26,852 nt of DNA, taken from IMG/VR virus record IMGVR_UViG_3300042569_002775, positions 1-26,852 of that record. One strand, written 5' to 3'. Made by a program: the position numbers and the translations under genes. The notes under the pieces are model-generated. The model did not search any database. It had not been told where the DNA came from and saw only the letters and a list, made by a program, of their open reading frames with translations. Below, one piece after another: positions 8,281 through 15,848 of this stretch. The stretch's first letter is position 1. Every line of letters begins with the position of its first letter. The DNA comes from a virus.

Positions 8281-8709
8281 ATGTACGATATCACTCAGCA
8301 GGCGGCGGTCGATACCACTGCCATCCACATCAAGGGCCTCGACGGCGAGCATCTTTACGCTGACGCCAACCGCGAGCAGCCCGTGCGCATCGTCATTTAT
8401 GGACCTGGCTCCAAGGCCTATGCGGCCGTCGAGGCGCGCCAGACCAATCGTTCGCTGAAGCGGATGCAGGACAATGATGGCAAGCCCAGCGTCGCATCGC
8501 CCGAACAGCGCCTGATCGAGCAGGCGGAGGATCTGGCCGACATCACCGTCGCATTCGAAAACCTCGGCTATCCGCCCGCTGGAGGAAAGCAGGGCAAGGA
8601 ATTATTCCAAGCCCTCTATGCTGATCCAACACTCGGCAACATCGCACAGCAGGTGCTGAAGGGGGTAAAAGACTGGGGAAACTTCAAGCCCGCGCCGAGC
8701 GGGAACTGA
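8281..8709 (+). CDS. tail assembly chaperone, upstream frame (lambda gpG-like)
   Basis: A 142-residue acidic protein between the tail tube and tape measure regions, the position of gpG in lambda-type tails. It starts ATG 8281 after AAAGGAAC and reads 'MYDITQQAAVDTTAIHIKGLDGEHLYA...PVRIVIYGPGSKAYAAVEARQTNRSLKRM', a phage chaperone pattern in which the first half is a small beta domain and the second half a helical bundle. The chaperone coats the tape measure during tail assembly and recruits tube subunits. Ten codons before its stop is a GGGAAAC slippery site that leads into the second frame; see the fusion entry. Confidence 0.8.
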   Translation: MYDITQQAAVDTTAIHIKGLDGEHLYADANREQPVRIVIYGPGSKAYAAVEARQTNRSLKRMQDNDGKPSVASPEQRLIEQAEDLADITVAFENLGYPPAGGKQGKELFQALYADPTLGNIAQQVLKGVKDWGNFKPAPSGN

Positions 8710-9140
8710 CGCTCTACGTGCGGCAGCTGGCGTGGCTCCATGCCACGCCAAAGCCGCCGCCTGGAACGAAGCGCGCGGCGGCAAAGGATCAGCCGCCGCC
8801 GGTCAGCCGGATGGAGAAGCTCAAGCGGGACAAAATCGGCCCGCAAATGCCGCCCAATCCGATGCCCCACATCATCGCTCGGCTGCTGGAAATCGGCCTG
8901 ACCGAGGCTGCCGGCATGGGATCAGGCCCGGTCAGCTGGCAGGCCATCGACGCCTGGTGCAATCGCACCGGCATCGACCTGCTCCCGTGGGAAGCCAAGC
9001 TGGTCCGCTCCCTGTCGCTTGCCTATGTGGCCGAAGGCCGCAATGCCGAAAGTGAGAATTGCCCAGCGCCTTGGTGCGCGCCGATCAGCGACCGGGAAAA
9101 GGAGGTCGAGTTGGCGCGGTTGCGGATGGTGCTGGGCTAG
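8281..9140 (+). CDS. tail assembly chaperone -1 frameshift fusion (gpGT-like)
   Basis: The frame ending at 9140 has no credible start of its own (first candidate is GTG 8718, no ribosome site) and lies exactly -1 relative to the 8281 frame. The slip at 8676-8682 moves decoding from GGA AAC to GGG AAA; the next codon is then 8682-8684. The fused product would be 134 residues of the upstream frame plus 152 of the downstream frame, about 286 residues. The downstream part is Pro/Lys-rich at first, then has a helical 'PMPHIIARLLEIGLTEAAGMGSGPVSWQAIDAWCNRTGIDLLPWEAKLVRSLSLAYV' stretch, similar to phage proteins annotated near tail chaperones. Both forms are expected at a fixed ratio. The fusion was not tested; it follows from the slippery site and frame relation. 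Confidence 0.75.
8676..8682 (+). promoter_or_regulatory. programmed -1 ribosomal frameshift heptamer GGGAAAC
   Basis: The heptamer has the X-XXY-YYZ form in the correct phase: the zero frame reads TGG GGA AAC (8674-8682), so G GGA AAC can re-pair as GGG AAA. It falls 27 nt before the zero-frame stop (TGA 8707-8709). Lambda uses GGGAAAG at the same place between G and T. The downstream GC-rich sequence (8690-8705, GCCCGCGCCGAGCGGG) could form a short stimulatory stem. Confidence 0.8.
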
Positions 9141-9182
9141 GTAATTTTATGCGAACTGATTCGACTCGCTGAGATTATCCAA

Positions 9183-9869
9183 ATGACAAACATGAAATGG
9201 GTGCTTGACCAAGGTAACTACAAGCTAAATGGGGCGAAGGAAGCGAGCGCTGCCATTTCCGTCGCTGAGGACAATGACCCAGTCACGATTGTTTCTCGTG
9301 GCCAGCATCTTGATTTTTTTGATAGTAGAGGATCGTATCTGGGCACTTTGACCGCTCGTAATGCGGTCGCAAAGCGCATCCATAGTGGCGTTCCCTTGCT
9401 CATGTGTCACGTAGCTTGGAAACTGCCCCCTTGCGAACGATATCCGGATGGAGTGGTGAGTGTCCGGATAATAACTGGTGACCCCGATGATCCGTATGTA
9501 AAATGGTGCGCTAAAGAAATATGGGGCAAGGCCCGCGAGCTAAGGCCTATGCGCTCATACCCGATCAGGCTGGCGGGCGGAGCGAATTACCTAACCGCAA
9601 TTTCAAATTGCCGCGAGGGGGACAATGTAACTTTATTTCGTGAACCGGATAACCCTCACGACAATAGAGCGATCGTGGCTAAAACATGTACCGGTTTAGT
9701 TATTGGATACATTCCCAGACGAAGTTTTTTACACCAAGCGGTTCACGACGGCGGATGTGGCGCAGTCGCGAAGGTTTTATCTATACCAACATTACCTGAC
9801 AATAATATCGTATTAGACGTCACGGTAAGTGGAGATGAGATGCTATTAGCATCCTATGGCGTTAATTAA
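9183..9869 (+). CDS. HIRAN-domain protein (cargo gene)
   Basis: A 228-residue protein whose second half is a HIRAN domain (about 126-215): 'YPIRLAGGANYLTAI', then 'REPDNPHDNRAIVA' (153-166) and 'GYIPRR' (175-180), the strand signatures of this OB-like fold, which in HLTF/Rad5 helicases binds 3' DNA ends. No helicase or nuclease domain accompanies it. The N-terminal half (34-95) also has small-barrel-like strands ('VTIVSRGQHLDFFDSRGSYLGTL'), maybe a degenerate second copy. Codon use and GC are clearly lower than in flanking tail genes, which marks recent acquisition. Its stop overlaps the stop of the minus-strand repressor-like gene by 3 bp. Possible roles are protection of phage DNA ends, interference with host repair nucleases, or defence; none is shown. 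No strong ribosome site precedes ATG 9183. Confidence 0.8.
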   Translation: MTNMKWVLDQGNYKLNGAKEASAAISVAEDNDPVTIVSRGQHLDFFDSRGSYLGTLTARNAVAKRIHSGVPLLMCHVAWKLPPCERYPDGVVSVRIITGDPDDPYVKWCAKEIWGKARELRPMRSYPIRLAGGANYLTAISNCREGDNVTLFREPDNPHDNRAIVAKTCTGLVIGYIPRRSFLHQAVHDGGCGAVAKVLSIPTLPDNNIVLDVTVSGDEMLLASYGVN

Positions 9870-10051
9870 CGCAGAGCCTTTTCCATTAGTCGTCGGATTG
9901 CTTCGGGGCGAGATAGTTTACCGGGTTGCTCTGCAATCCATGAGTCCAAATTCGCAAGGTCATCAGGTTGGAGGCGAACGCCTATCAACTGACCAACCCC
10001 TGTTTTTGGTCGGCCGCCAAGGTTTTTGTTATCAACGCTTGTTTCGCTCAT
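9866..10051 (-). CDS. ribbon-helix-helix-like DNA-binding protein
   Basis: The only minus-strand gene within the late operon. From ATG 10051 it encodes 61 residues: a polar N-terminus with 'NLGGRPKTG', then 'LIGVRLQPDDLANLDSWIA' (strand plus helix 1) and 'LSRPEAIRRLMEKALR' (helix 2), the pattern of MetJ/Arc/CopG-type repressors and antitoxin N-domains. An upstream GTG (10069) would add six residues. No toxin gene is next to it unless the HIRAN protein plays that part. It lies convergent to the HIRAN gene and divergent from the 10132 gene, with an 11-bp inverted repeat (10077-10105) in the divergent gap that could be its operator. No convincing ribosome site is visible. Confidence 0.65.
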   Translation of the reverse strand: MSETSVDNKNLGGRPKTGVGQLIGVRLQPDDLANLDSWIAEQPGKLSRPEAIRRLMEKALR

Positions 10052-10076
10052 GGGTTTTTGATAACACACGGTCAGA

Positions 10077-10105
10077 CCGGAAGGAAGCTACCAACTTCCT
10101 TCCGG
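10077..10105. promoter_or_regulatory. 11-bp inverted repeat in divergent intergenic gap (candidate operator or hairpin)
   Basis: Arms CCGGAAGGAAG (10077-10087) and CTTCCTTCCGG (10095-10105) are perfect, with a 7-nt spacer CTACCAA. The site lies 26 nt upstream of the repressor-like gene start and 27 nt upstream of ATG 10132. Neither side has a T-run, which argues against an intrinsic terminator. An operator bound by the adjacent ribbon-helix-helix protein is the simplest reading, but is inference. Confidence 0.45.
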
Positions 10106-10131
10106 CCCTAACCATCGACACGGAGTGACCC

Positions 10132-10662
10132 ATGTCTCAGGCTGTTGCCGCCCCTAGCACGGGCGATTGCGTTATTGTAGGCGGTAAATCCGCCAATGCT
10201 ACCGATATTCCAACGGGAAATATCGGGCGGCGATCCCCCTCCCGCCGTGCTGTGCTGGCCGGTATGTTGCTGGCTCCAGCGGCAGCCGCGCTGCCGACCG
10301 TGGTTGCCGCAGCCGATCAGGCAGAGGCATGGGAGGATCCTGTCCTGCAATCGAAGCGTGTGGACGCGATATTCTGGGCGCAGCGCGACAAATGGATGCA
10401 GGTTCGGGAAGCATGGAAGTCAGCCGATGCGGGGGCCTATCTTACGGATGCCGAGAATGACCGTTACTGCGCGGAAGCGGACAGTGCCGAATATTCGATG
10501 ATGACGTGCCGGATCGTCACGCTGCCGGCGCTGTACGCAAAGATGCAGGCGATCCAGGAAGAGCCTGAAAATAAGCTGCACGGCGGTAGCGACCCCACGA
10601 CCATGTTCGACGTGATCATGTGGGATGTCGAGCGGCTGATCATGAAGGAGTATCGGGCATGA
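10132..10662 (+). CDS. protein with twin-arginine-like signal or anchor, unknown function
   Basis: 176 residues, start ATG 10132 behind CGGAG with a 6-nt spacer. After a polar lead of ~32 residues come 'RRSPSRRAVLAGMLLAPAAAALPTVVAAA' features: SRRAVLAG matches the twin-arginine motif and is followed by a hydrophobic segment to about residue 61, then an Ala-rich possible cleavage site. The remaining ~110 residues are helical and Trp/Met/acid-rich ('VDAIFWAQRDKWMQVREAW', 'MTCRIVTLPALYAKMQAIQ') with no domain that I recognise. It shares an ATGA overlap with the pRha gene and so probably its expression. An exported or membrane-anchored product is suggested, but the long pre-signal lead is unusual. 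Confidence 0.65.
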   Translation: MSQAVAAPSTGDCVIVGGKSANATDIPTGNIGRRSPSRRAVLAGMLLAPAAAALPTVVAAADQAEAWEDPVLQSKRVDAIFWAQRDKWMQVREAWKSADAGAYLTDAENDRYCAEADSAEYSMMTCRIVTLPALYAKMQAIQEEPENKLHGGSDPTTMFDVIMWDVERLIMKEYRA

Positions 10663-11435
10663 GCGCGCTGGTGCAGGTGCGCGGCGACGCGGTGCTGGCG
10701 AGCAGCCTGGATGTGGCGCGGTCGTTTGGAAAGCAGCATCAGCATGTGATGCGTTCGATCCGTACGCTGGTGGACCAGGCACATGATCTTGCGTCCAATT
10801 TTGGACGGATGATCGTACAGGTTGAAACTGGCAAGTCTGCGCGGCGCGATAGCCATTATTACGAAATGGATCGCAAGGGTTTTACCCTGCTGGCAATGGG
10901 CTTCACCGGGCCGAAGGCGCTGGAATGGAAGATTGCCTATATCGATGCATTCGACCGGATGGAGGCGGCGCTGCGCGCGGCGGTGAATGACGACGAGGAA
11001 GAAGATATGCTTCCCGTCGCCCGTCCGGCGGCCGATACCGGGCTGGCCTTTGTCGAGCGGATGAAGTTCGAGCCGCCGAATATCCAGTTGGCCTATGTTC
11101 GCGAAATGCGGATGGCGCGCGGGCGCCCCGGCGCGATCATGGCGATGCGCGAACTGGGATGGGAGCAAGCGGAAGATACGGGGCCGGAACAGGTGATGGC
11201 CGCGAGCAATCCGGTTATTCGGCAAGTGCTGCAATGGGTGCAGGATCGCACCATGGCGGCGCCTGGCAACCGGATCAGGACGATGACGATGTATAATGAT
11301 TTCGTTCGGTGGTGCGCCGATTTGGGGGCGGAAGTGTTGAGCCTGCCAGCTTTCGGCCGATCGCTAGGCGCGTTGGGCTATCCATCGCGGCGGTCGAACG
11401 CGACCTATCGTGACGGGCTGAAGCTGAGAGATTGA
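10659..11435 (+). CDS. pRha-family phage regulatory protein with D5-like C-terminal winged helix
   Basis: The start ATG 10659 is chosen for AAGGAG 8 nt upstream and the ATGA overlap with the previous stop; 258 residues. The N-terminal pRha domain (about 13-105) is clear: 'SSLDVARSFGKQHQHVMRSI', 'HYYEMDRKGFTLLAMGFTGPKALEWKIAYIDAFDRME'. After an acidic linker ('DDEEED'), the C-terminus (about 185-258), with 'VLQWVQDRT', 'MYNDFVRWCADLG', 'LPAFGRSLGALGYPSRRS' and 'YRDGLKLR', follows the winged-helix pattern at the end of D5/P4-type phage primases. Rha proteins of lambdoid phages affect growth in IHF-deficient hosts. A DNA-binding regulator is likely. Its place just before the tape measure gene is unusual. 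Confidence 0.8.
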   Translation: MSALVQVRGDAVLASSLDVARSFGKQHQHVMRSIRTLVDQAHDLASNFGRMIVQVETGKSARRDSHYYEMDRKGFTLLAMGFTGPKALEWKIAYIDAFDRMEAALRAAVNDDEEEDMLPVARPAADTGLAFVERMKFEPPNIQLAYVREMRMARGRPGAIMAMRELGWEQAEDTGPEQVMAASNPVIRQVLQWVQDRTMAAPGNRIRTMTMYNDFVRWCADLGAEVLSLPAFGRSLGALGYPSRRSNATYRDGLKLRD

Positions 11436-11473
11436 GCCGCCGCCGGGCGGCAATCGTGTTGATGGGCAATGTA

Positions 11474-11505
11474 GGCTGCCGGGATGGTCCCGGTGGCCCC
11501 TTTTT
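11474..11505 (+). terminator. intrinsic-terminator-like hairpin abutting the tape measure ribosome site
   Basis: An 11-bp stem (11474-11484 with 11488-11498, core CCGGGA/TCCCGG plus two G-U pairs, loop TGG) is followed by CC and TTTTT (11501-11505). The next bases CGTGGAG (11506-11512) contain the ribosome site of the tape measure. It ends the cargo block and would limit read-through from the pRha gene. A near-identical module precedes the endolysin (22324-22345). Confidence 0.55.
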
Positions 11506-11519
11506 CGTGGAGATCGCAG

Positions 11520-14500
11520 ATGGACTATGCTGATGGCCTTGGCGTCAATCTCGCGATCGGCGCGGAGGGTGCGTTCGAGACGTTGCGCCAGGTCGAAACG
11601 GCGATGAACACGACCGAAGCCCGGATCGTGGCGGAAGCTGCCAAGGTCGAGCGCGCTATCGGCGGCATGATCAATGTCGATAACGCAACGGTTCAGTTGG
11701 CATCGCTCGGCAATGAGATGACCAAGACGAGCTTCAGGGCGGCCAGCGAGGCGGCGCGGATCGAGCGATCCGGCGAGCGTCTAGTGCGGCAACTGGAACG
11801 TCAGAACGCCGCCTATGGTCTGACCCGGGAGGAGTTGCGTCGCCTGAAGGTGGAAGAGCAAGCCGCCGATGCCGAGCGCGTCGGTAATTTCGACCTTGCC
11901 AACAGGTTGCTGGCGCAGGAAGCGTCCCTGTACGATCAGGAATTTGCCGCTATGCGCAAGGTGCGCATGGAGGCGGAGGCCCTGGCCGAGGATAAGGCCA
12001 TGGCCGCGCAGCAGGCTGCCGCCGCTGCCGAGCGGGAAGCCACCGCCACACGCGAAGCAGCCTTCGCCTATCAGATGTTCGAGGCCAGGGCGCGTGAAGG
12101 CGCCGCGGCGTTGCGGGAATTTGAAGCCGCTGAAAAGGCGGCCGCAGCGGATGCTCATGCTCAGAATTTGCGTGAAGCCGCTTTCGCCCATCAGATGTTC
12201 GAGGCAGCGGCGCGCAAGGGTATCGTTGCGATGCGTGAACAGGATGCGGCCGCCCAGCGGGATGCTGCCACCCTTGCCAATCTACGTGCAGCCTTGGATC
12301 CCGCAGCAGCAGCGCAGGAGCGTTTGAATAATCAACTGACCGAAGCCCGTCGTGTCATGCAGGCTGCCGGCGCCAGCGGCGAGGAGCTTGCGCGGGTCGA
12401 ACTGATGCTTTCCCGGCAGCACAACAATGTCGGGCAGGCGACGGACGCGTCTCGTGCCGCCATGCAAAATCTTGGCTTCCAGTTGCAGGATTTCGCAGTG
12501 CAAGTGGTTGGTGGCACCTCCGCTCTACGCGCGTTTGCGATGCAGGCGCCTCAGGCGGCCGGGGCATTGACCGGCTTTGAAGGCAAACTGGGTACTGTCG
12601 GCCGCTTTCTGAATGGCCCTTGGGGCATCGCGCTGACGCTCGCCAGTGTTCTCGCTGCGGGTTTTGCCGACGAGCTGCTGGGCGCGTCGAAAGCCCTCGA
12701 TCAAGTGCAGTTCTCGTCCAATGCCGTTGGCAACGCCCAGAACATCCTGGGTAATGTGATGGACATCACGACCGGCAAGATCACTTCTCAAAGTGGTGCC
12801 CTTATGGGCCTTGCGCAGGCGCAGTTGGCTGTCGCGCGAGTTCAGGCTCAGCAACGGCAGGCAGAGGCCCGCGCGGGCATTGAGGGCGCAGGTAAGCTTG
12901 GTTTCACCGACAGCTTCTATGGTGCGTTCGCCAGCAAGAAGACGTTGCAGGGTAGCTGGACCACGCAAAATCTGATGGCCTCATTGCTTGGTGGCGCGAC
13001 GGATTCCAAAAGTGTGCTTCGGTCGTTGGAAAGCCTGCAACAGGGCGGCCTCATCACAGCCGAGACATTTGCAAAAGCGGCGGCATCTGTCGCCAATTTT
13101 GCGGTCGAGGGCGAAAATCTCAAGGTCTATGAATCTGCGCAGCGGGTTCTGGACGGCGTCGGCACGAGTCTCGATCGAGGTATCATTCTCCGCGCGCCCA
13201 AGGCCACTAAGGCAGCCAAAGAGACAGAGGCCGCCCTGAAGGAGTTGTTGAAAACAGCCGAATGGCTTTCCGCAACGAAGGCGGCGGCGCAGGGCAACGT
13301 CTGGAGCATGGCTCAAGATGTTGCCAAACGGAACAGCGAGTGGGGCAAGGATATGCCTACGCTTGGCTCCCAGATGATCCAGGAAGACGAAGACGCAGCC
13401 AAGAAGCTGCGTGCGCAACAGGATTTGCGCCAGGAAGTGATCGGCGCCTTCATTGCCGACCTTGATAGCGTTTCCGACCGGGTCGACGTCGTAGCTGCCA
13501 ATATGCGCGATGCGTTCGGCAGCGTCGGGGGCGCCATCGGCGGCCTGATTACCGTGCTCGACGAATATGGCAAGCGCCAGGCCGAGATCGATAAGCAGCG
13601 CGAACTGGGCGGCCTGTCAGCAAAGAAGCAGGCCGGTCTGCGCCGGCAAGAGGCCGATAATCAGATTGCCGGTATGGTGGCCCTGACCAGCGCGGCCAAG
13701 GGCCTCTTCAGCGAACATAGCAAGGGATACAAGGCGATGGAGGCAGCCGAAAAGGCGCTGACCGTCATCCAGCTGGCTCGCACGGCGGTGGACGTCGCCG
13801 GCGGCGCGGCGCGCATGTTTGCCACGCTTGGCCCCTATGCCTTCCCCGCTGTCGCCGCGATGCTGGGCGTCATGGCCTCGCTCGGCTTTGGCGGTGGCGG
13901 CTCGGGTGGCTCGCTGCCCAAATCGAACGACGGGACCGGCACCGTGCTGGGCGATGCGTCGGCGAAGTCGGAGAGCATCAAGCGCGCGATCGACAGCCTG
14001 AAGGAGGTCGACACCGTGATGTTGACCTATTCGCGCCAGATGGCCGCCTCGCTGAGCGCGATCGAGAGCAATATTTCCGGCTTTGCCGCACTGGTGCTGC
14101 GCACCGACAACGTCAATGCGTCCGCCGGCGTCAACACCGGCTTCTCGCAGGACACGACGGGCAAGGTGCTGGAAGGCATCATCACCGGCGGCGGCCTGTT
14201 CTCTGAGATCCCGGTGGTCGGCGGCATCATCGGCGGGATCGGCAGCATCATCGGTTCGCTGTTCGGATCGAAGACGAAGGTGGTCGGCAGCGGCCTCTAT
14301 GGAGGTGCGCAGAGCCTGGAGGATATCCTGTCGGGCGGGTTCGACGCCTCCTATTACAGCGACATCCAGAAAAAGAAGAAGCTGTTCGGCCTGACCACGT
14401 CGACCAAATATTCGACGCAGTATAGCGATGCGGACAGCGGCCTTGAAAACCAGTTCACGCTGATCCTGCGCGAATTCAACAATGCGATCCTGGCCGCCGC

Positions 14501-15848
14501 CGGACCGCTGGGCGTCGCGACCAGCGAGATCCAGCAGAAGCTCAATGGCTTTGTCGTCAACATCGGCAAGATCGACCTGCAGGGCCTGACCGGCGAAGAG
14601 ATCGAAGAGAAGCTGACCGCCGTATTCGGCGCCGCAGCCGATGACATGGCCAAGGCCGCCTTCCCCGGTATCGAGAAGTTTCAGGCGGTGGGCGAAGGCC
14701 TGTTCGACACGCTGGTGCGCGTTGCGTCCACCGTCGAGAGCGTCACGTCGTCGCTGACCATGCTGGGATCGTCGGCAAGCCTGATGAGTGTCGACCTGAA
14801 AATGGCGCTGGCAGACCAGTTCGACAGCGTCAGCGATTTCAGCAGCGCAGTCGATAGCTATTTCGAGACCTATTACACGAAGGAGGAACAGGCCGCCGCC
14901 CGCACCGCGCAGTTTGCGACCGTGTTCGACAGCCTGGGCCTCGCCATGCCCGGCACGCTGGCCGCGTTCCGCCAGCTGGTCGACGCGCAGGATCTGACCA
15001 CCGCCGCCGGCCAGGTCACCTATGCCACGCTGCTGCAGCTGGCGCCGGCCTTCGCCGACCTGCAATCGGCCCTCAACGGCGCCAAGAGCGCGGCCGATAT
15101 CCTGTCCGAGCGGCAGGATCTGGAAAAGCAGCTGCTGGAGCTCCAGGGTAACACCGCCGCGATCCGCGAAATGGAGCTGGCCAATCTCGACGAGAGCAAC
15201 CGCGCGCTACAGCAGCAGATCTGGGCGTTGCAGGACGCGCAGGACGCCGCCGACGCCGCGCAGAAGCTGAAGGACGCCTGGTCGTCGGTGGGCGACAGCA
15301 TCATGGATGAGGTCAACCGGATCCGCGGCATCACCGACGGCACCGGCACCGGCAGCTTCGCCCAGCTGCAGGGCCAGTTCAATGCCGCTGTCGCAGCCGC
15401 CAAGGCGGGCGACCAGGATGCTGCCGGCACGCTGCCCAGCCTGTCGCAGGCGCTGATCCAGGCGGCCGAGCTCGCGGCGACGAGCCGGCAGGAACTGGAC
15501 CGGGTGAAGGCCCAGACCGCCGCCACGCTGGAAAGCGTCTATGCGTCGGTGCTGGCGCTGGCTGGCGGGACCAGCTCGACCGGCGTTGCCACCGGCACCG
15601 GCGCGCCGACCGGCACGATCCTGGAGGCCGCGGCCACTGCGGCACAGGCATCGGCCACGTCCAGCGATAGCGACAGCGTGATCGCCGAGCTCAAGGCGCT
15701 GCGCGAGGAAGTCGCCCAGATGCACAGCGACAATAATAGCGGCCATGCCGCGAATGCGTCGAACACTGGCGCCATCAAGCGGAAGTTCGAGGACGTGACA
15801 GCAGACAGCGGCGGCAATGCCATCACCGTGACGGGGCGTGCCGCATGA
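11520..15848 (+). CDS. tail tape measure protein
   Basis: The start ATG 11520 is preferred because GTGGAG lies 7 nt upstream; the longer frame from 11484 would begin inside the terminator hairpin. The 1442-residue product fits a siphophage tape measure, which sets tail length and is ejected with DNA. It has long Ala/Glu/Arg coiled coil (about 35-340), including a 40-residue tandem repeat (REAAFAYQMFEA / REAAFAHQMFEA), hydrophobic spans near 350-400, 760-800 and 880-925 ('FPAVAAMLGVMASLGFGGG', 'VVGGIIGGIGSIIGSLFG'), and a second coiled coil near the end. At about 1.5 A per residue the tail would be ~215 nm. GC3 rises sharply from about 13560, suggesting a mosaic join inside the gene. The stop overlaps the next start (ATGA 15845). 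Confidence 0.87.
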   Translation: MDYADGLGVNLAIGAEGAFETLRQVETAMNTTEARIVAEAAKVERAIGGMINVDNATVQLASLGNEMTKTSFRAASEAARIERSGERLVRQLERQNAAYGLTREELRRLKVEEQAADAERVGNFDLANRLLAQEASLYDQEFAAMRKVRMEAEALAEDKAMAAQQAAAAAEREATATREAAFAYQMFEARAREGAAALREFEAAEKAAAADAHAQNLREAAFAHQMFEAAARKGIVAMREQDAAAQRDAATLANLRAALDPAAAAQERLNNQLTEARRVMQAAGASGEELARVELMLSRQHNNVGQATDASRAAMQNLGFQLQDFAVQVVGGTSALRAFAMQAPQAAGALTGFEGKLGTVGRFLNGPWGIALTLASVLAAGFADELLGASKALDQVQFSSNAVGNAQNILGNVMDITTGKITSQSGALMGLAQAQLAVARVQAQQRQAEARAGIEGAGKLGFTDSFYGAFASKKTLQGSWTTQNLMASLLGGATDSKSVLRSLESLQQGGLITAETFAKAAASVANFAVEGENLKVYESAQRVLDGVGTSLDRGIILRAPKATKAAKETEAALKELLKTAEWLSATKAAAQGNVWSMAQDVAKRNSEWGKDMPTLGSQMIQEDEDAAKKLRAQQDLRQEVIGAFIADLDSVSDRVDVVAANMRDAFGSVGGAIGGLITVLDEYGKRQAEIDKQRELGGLSAKKQAGLRRQEADNQIAGMVALTSAAKGLFSEHSKGYKAMEAAEKALTVIQLARTAVDVAGGAARMFATLGPYAFPAVAAMLGVMASLGFGGGGSGGSLPKSNDGTGTVLGDASAKSESIKRAIDSLKEVDTVMLTYSRQMAASLSAIESNISGFAALVLRTDNVNASAGVNTGFSQDTTGKVLEGIITGGGLFSEIPVVGGIIGGIGSIIGSLFGSKTKVVGSGLYGGAQSLEDILSGGFDASYYSDIQKKKKLFGLTTSTKYSTQYSDADSGLENQFTLILREFNNAILAAAGPLGVATSEIQQKLNGFVVNIGKIDLQGLTGEEIEEKLTAVFGAAADDMAKAAFPGIEKFQAVGEGLFDTLVRVASTVESVTSSLTMLGSSASLMSVDLKMALADQFDSVSDFSSAVDSYFETYYTKEEQAAARTAQFATVFDSLGLAMPGTLAAFRQLVDAQDLTTAAGQVTYATLLQLAPAFADLQSALNGAKSAADILSERQDLEKQLLELQGNTAAIREMELANLDESNRALQQQIWALQDAQDAADAAQKLKDAWSSVGDSIMDEVNRIRGITDGTGTGSFAQLQGQFNAAVAAAKAGDQDAAGTLPSLSQALIQAAELAATSRQELDRVKAQTAATLESVYASVLALAGGTSSTGVATGTGAPTGTILEAAATAAQASATSSDSDSVIAELKALREEVAQMHSDNNSGHAANASNTGAIKRKFEDVTADSGGNAITVTGRAA
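12051..12250 (+). repeat. 120-nt tandem repeat inside the tape measure gene
   Basis: The sequence CAGATGTTCGAGGC occurs at 12072 and again at 12192, exactly 120 nt apart, within similar flanks (CGCGAAGCAGCCTTCGCC versus CGTGAAGCCGCTTTCGCC). The two units encode related 40-residue coiled-coil blocks that share R-E-A-A-F-A-x-Q-M-F-E-A. Tape measure length variation often arises from such repeats. Confidence 0.7.

Noticed and set aside
9155-9170. Similarity of TGATTCGACTC (after the chaperone stop) to TGATTCGAATC at 26456, as a shared insertion mark
   Set aside because: Only 11 bases with one mismatch; chance is likely in 27 kb.
9183-10051. Classical toxin-antitoxin pair (HIRAN protein plus ribbon-helix-helix)
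   Set aside because: The genes are convergent rather than in one operon, and HIRAN is not a known toxin; kept only as a weak possibility in the findings.
9856-10128. Plus-strand frame of 90 aa opposite the ribbon-helix-helix gene
   Set aside because: No domain and no ribosome site; the opposite strand encodes a recognisable DNA-binding pattern.
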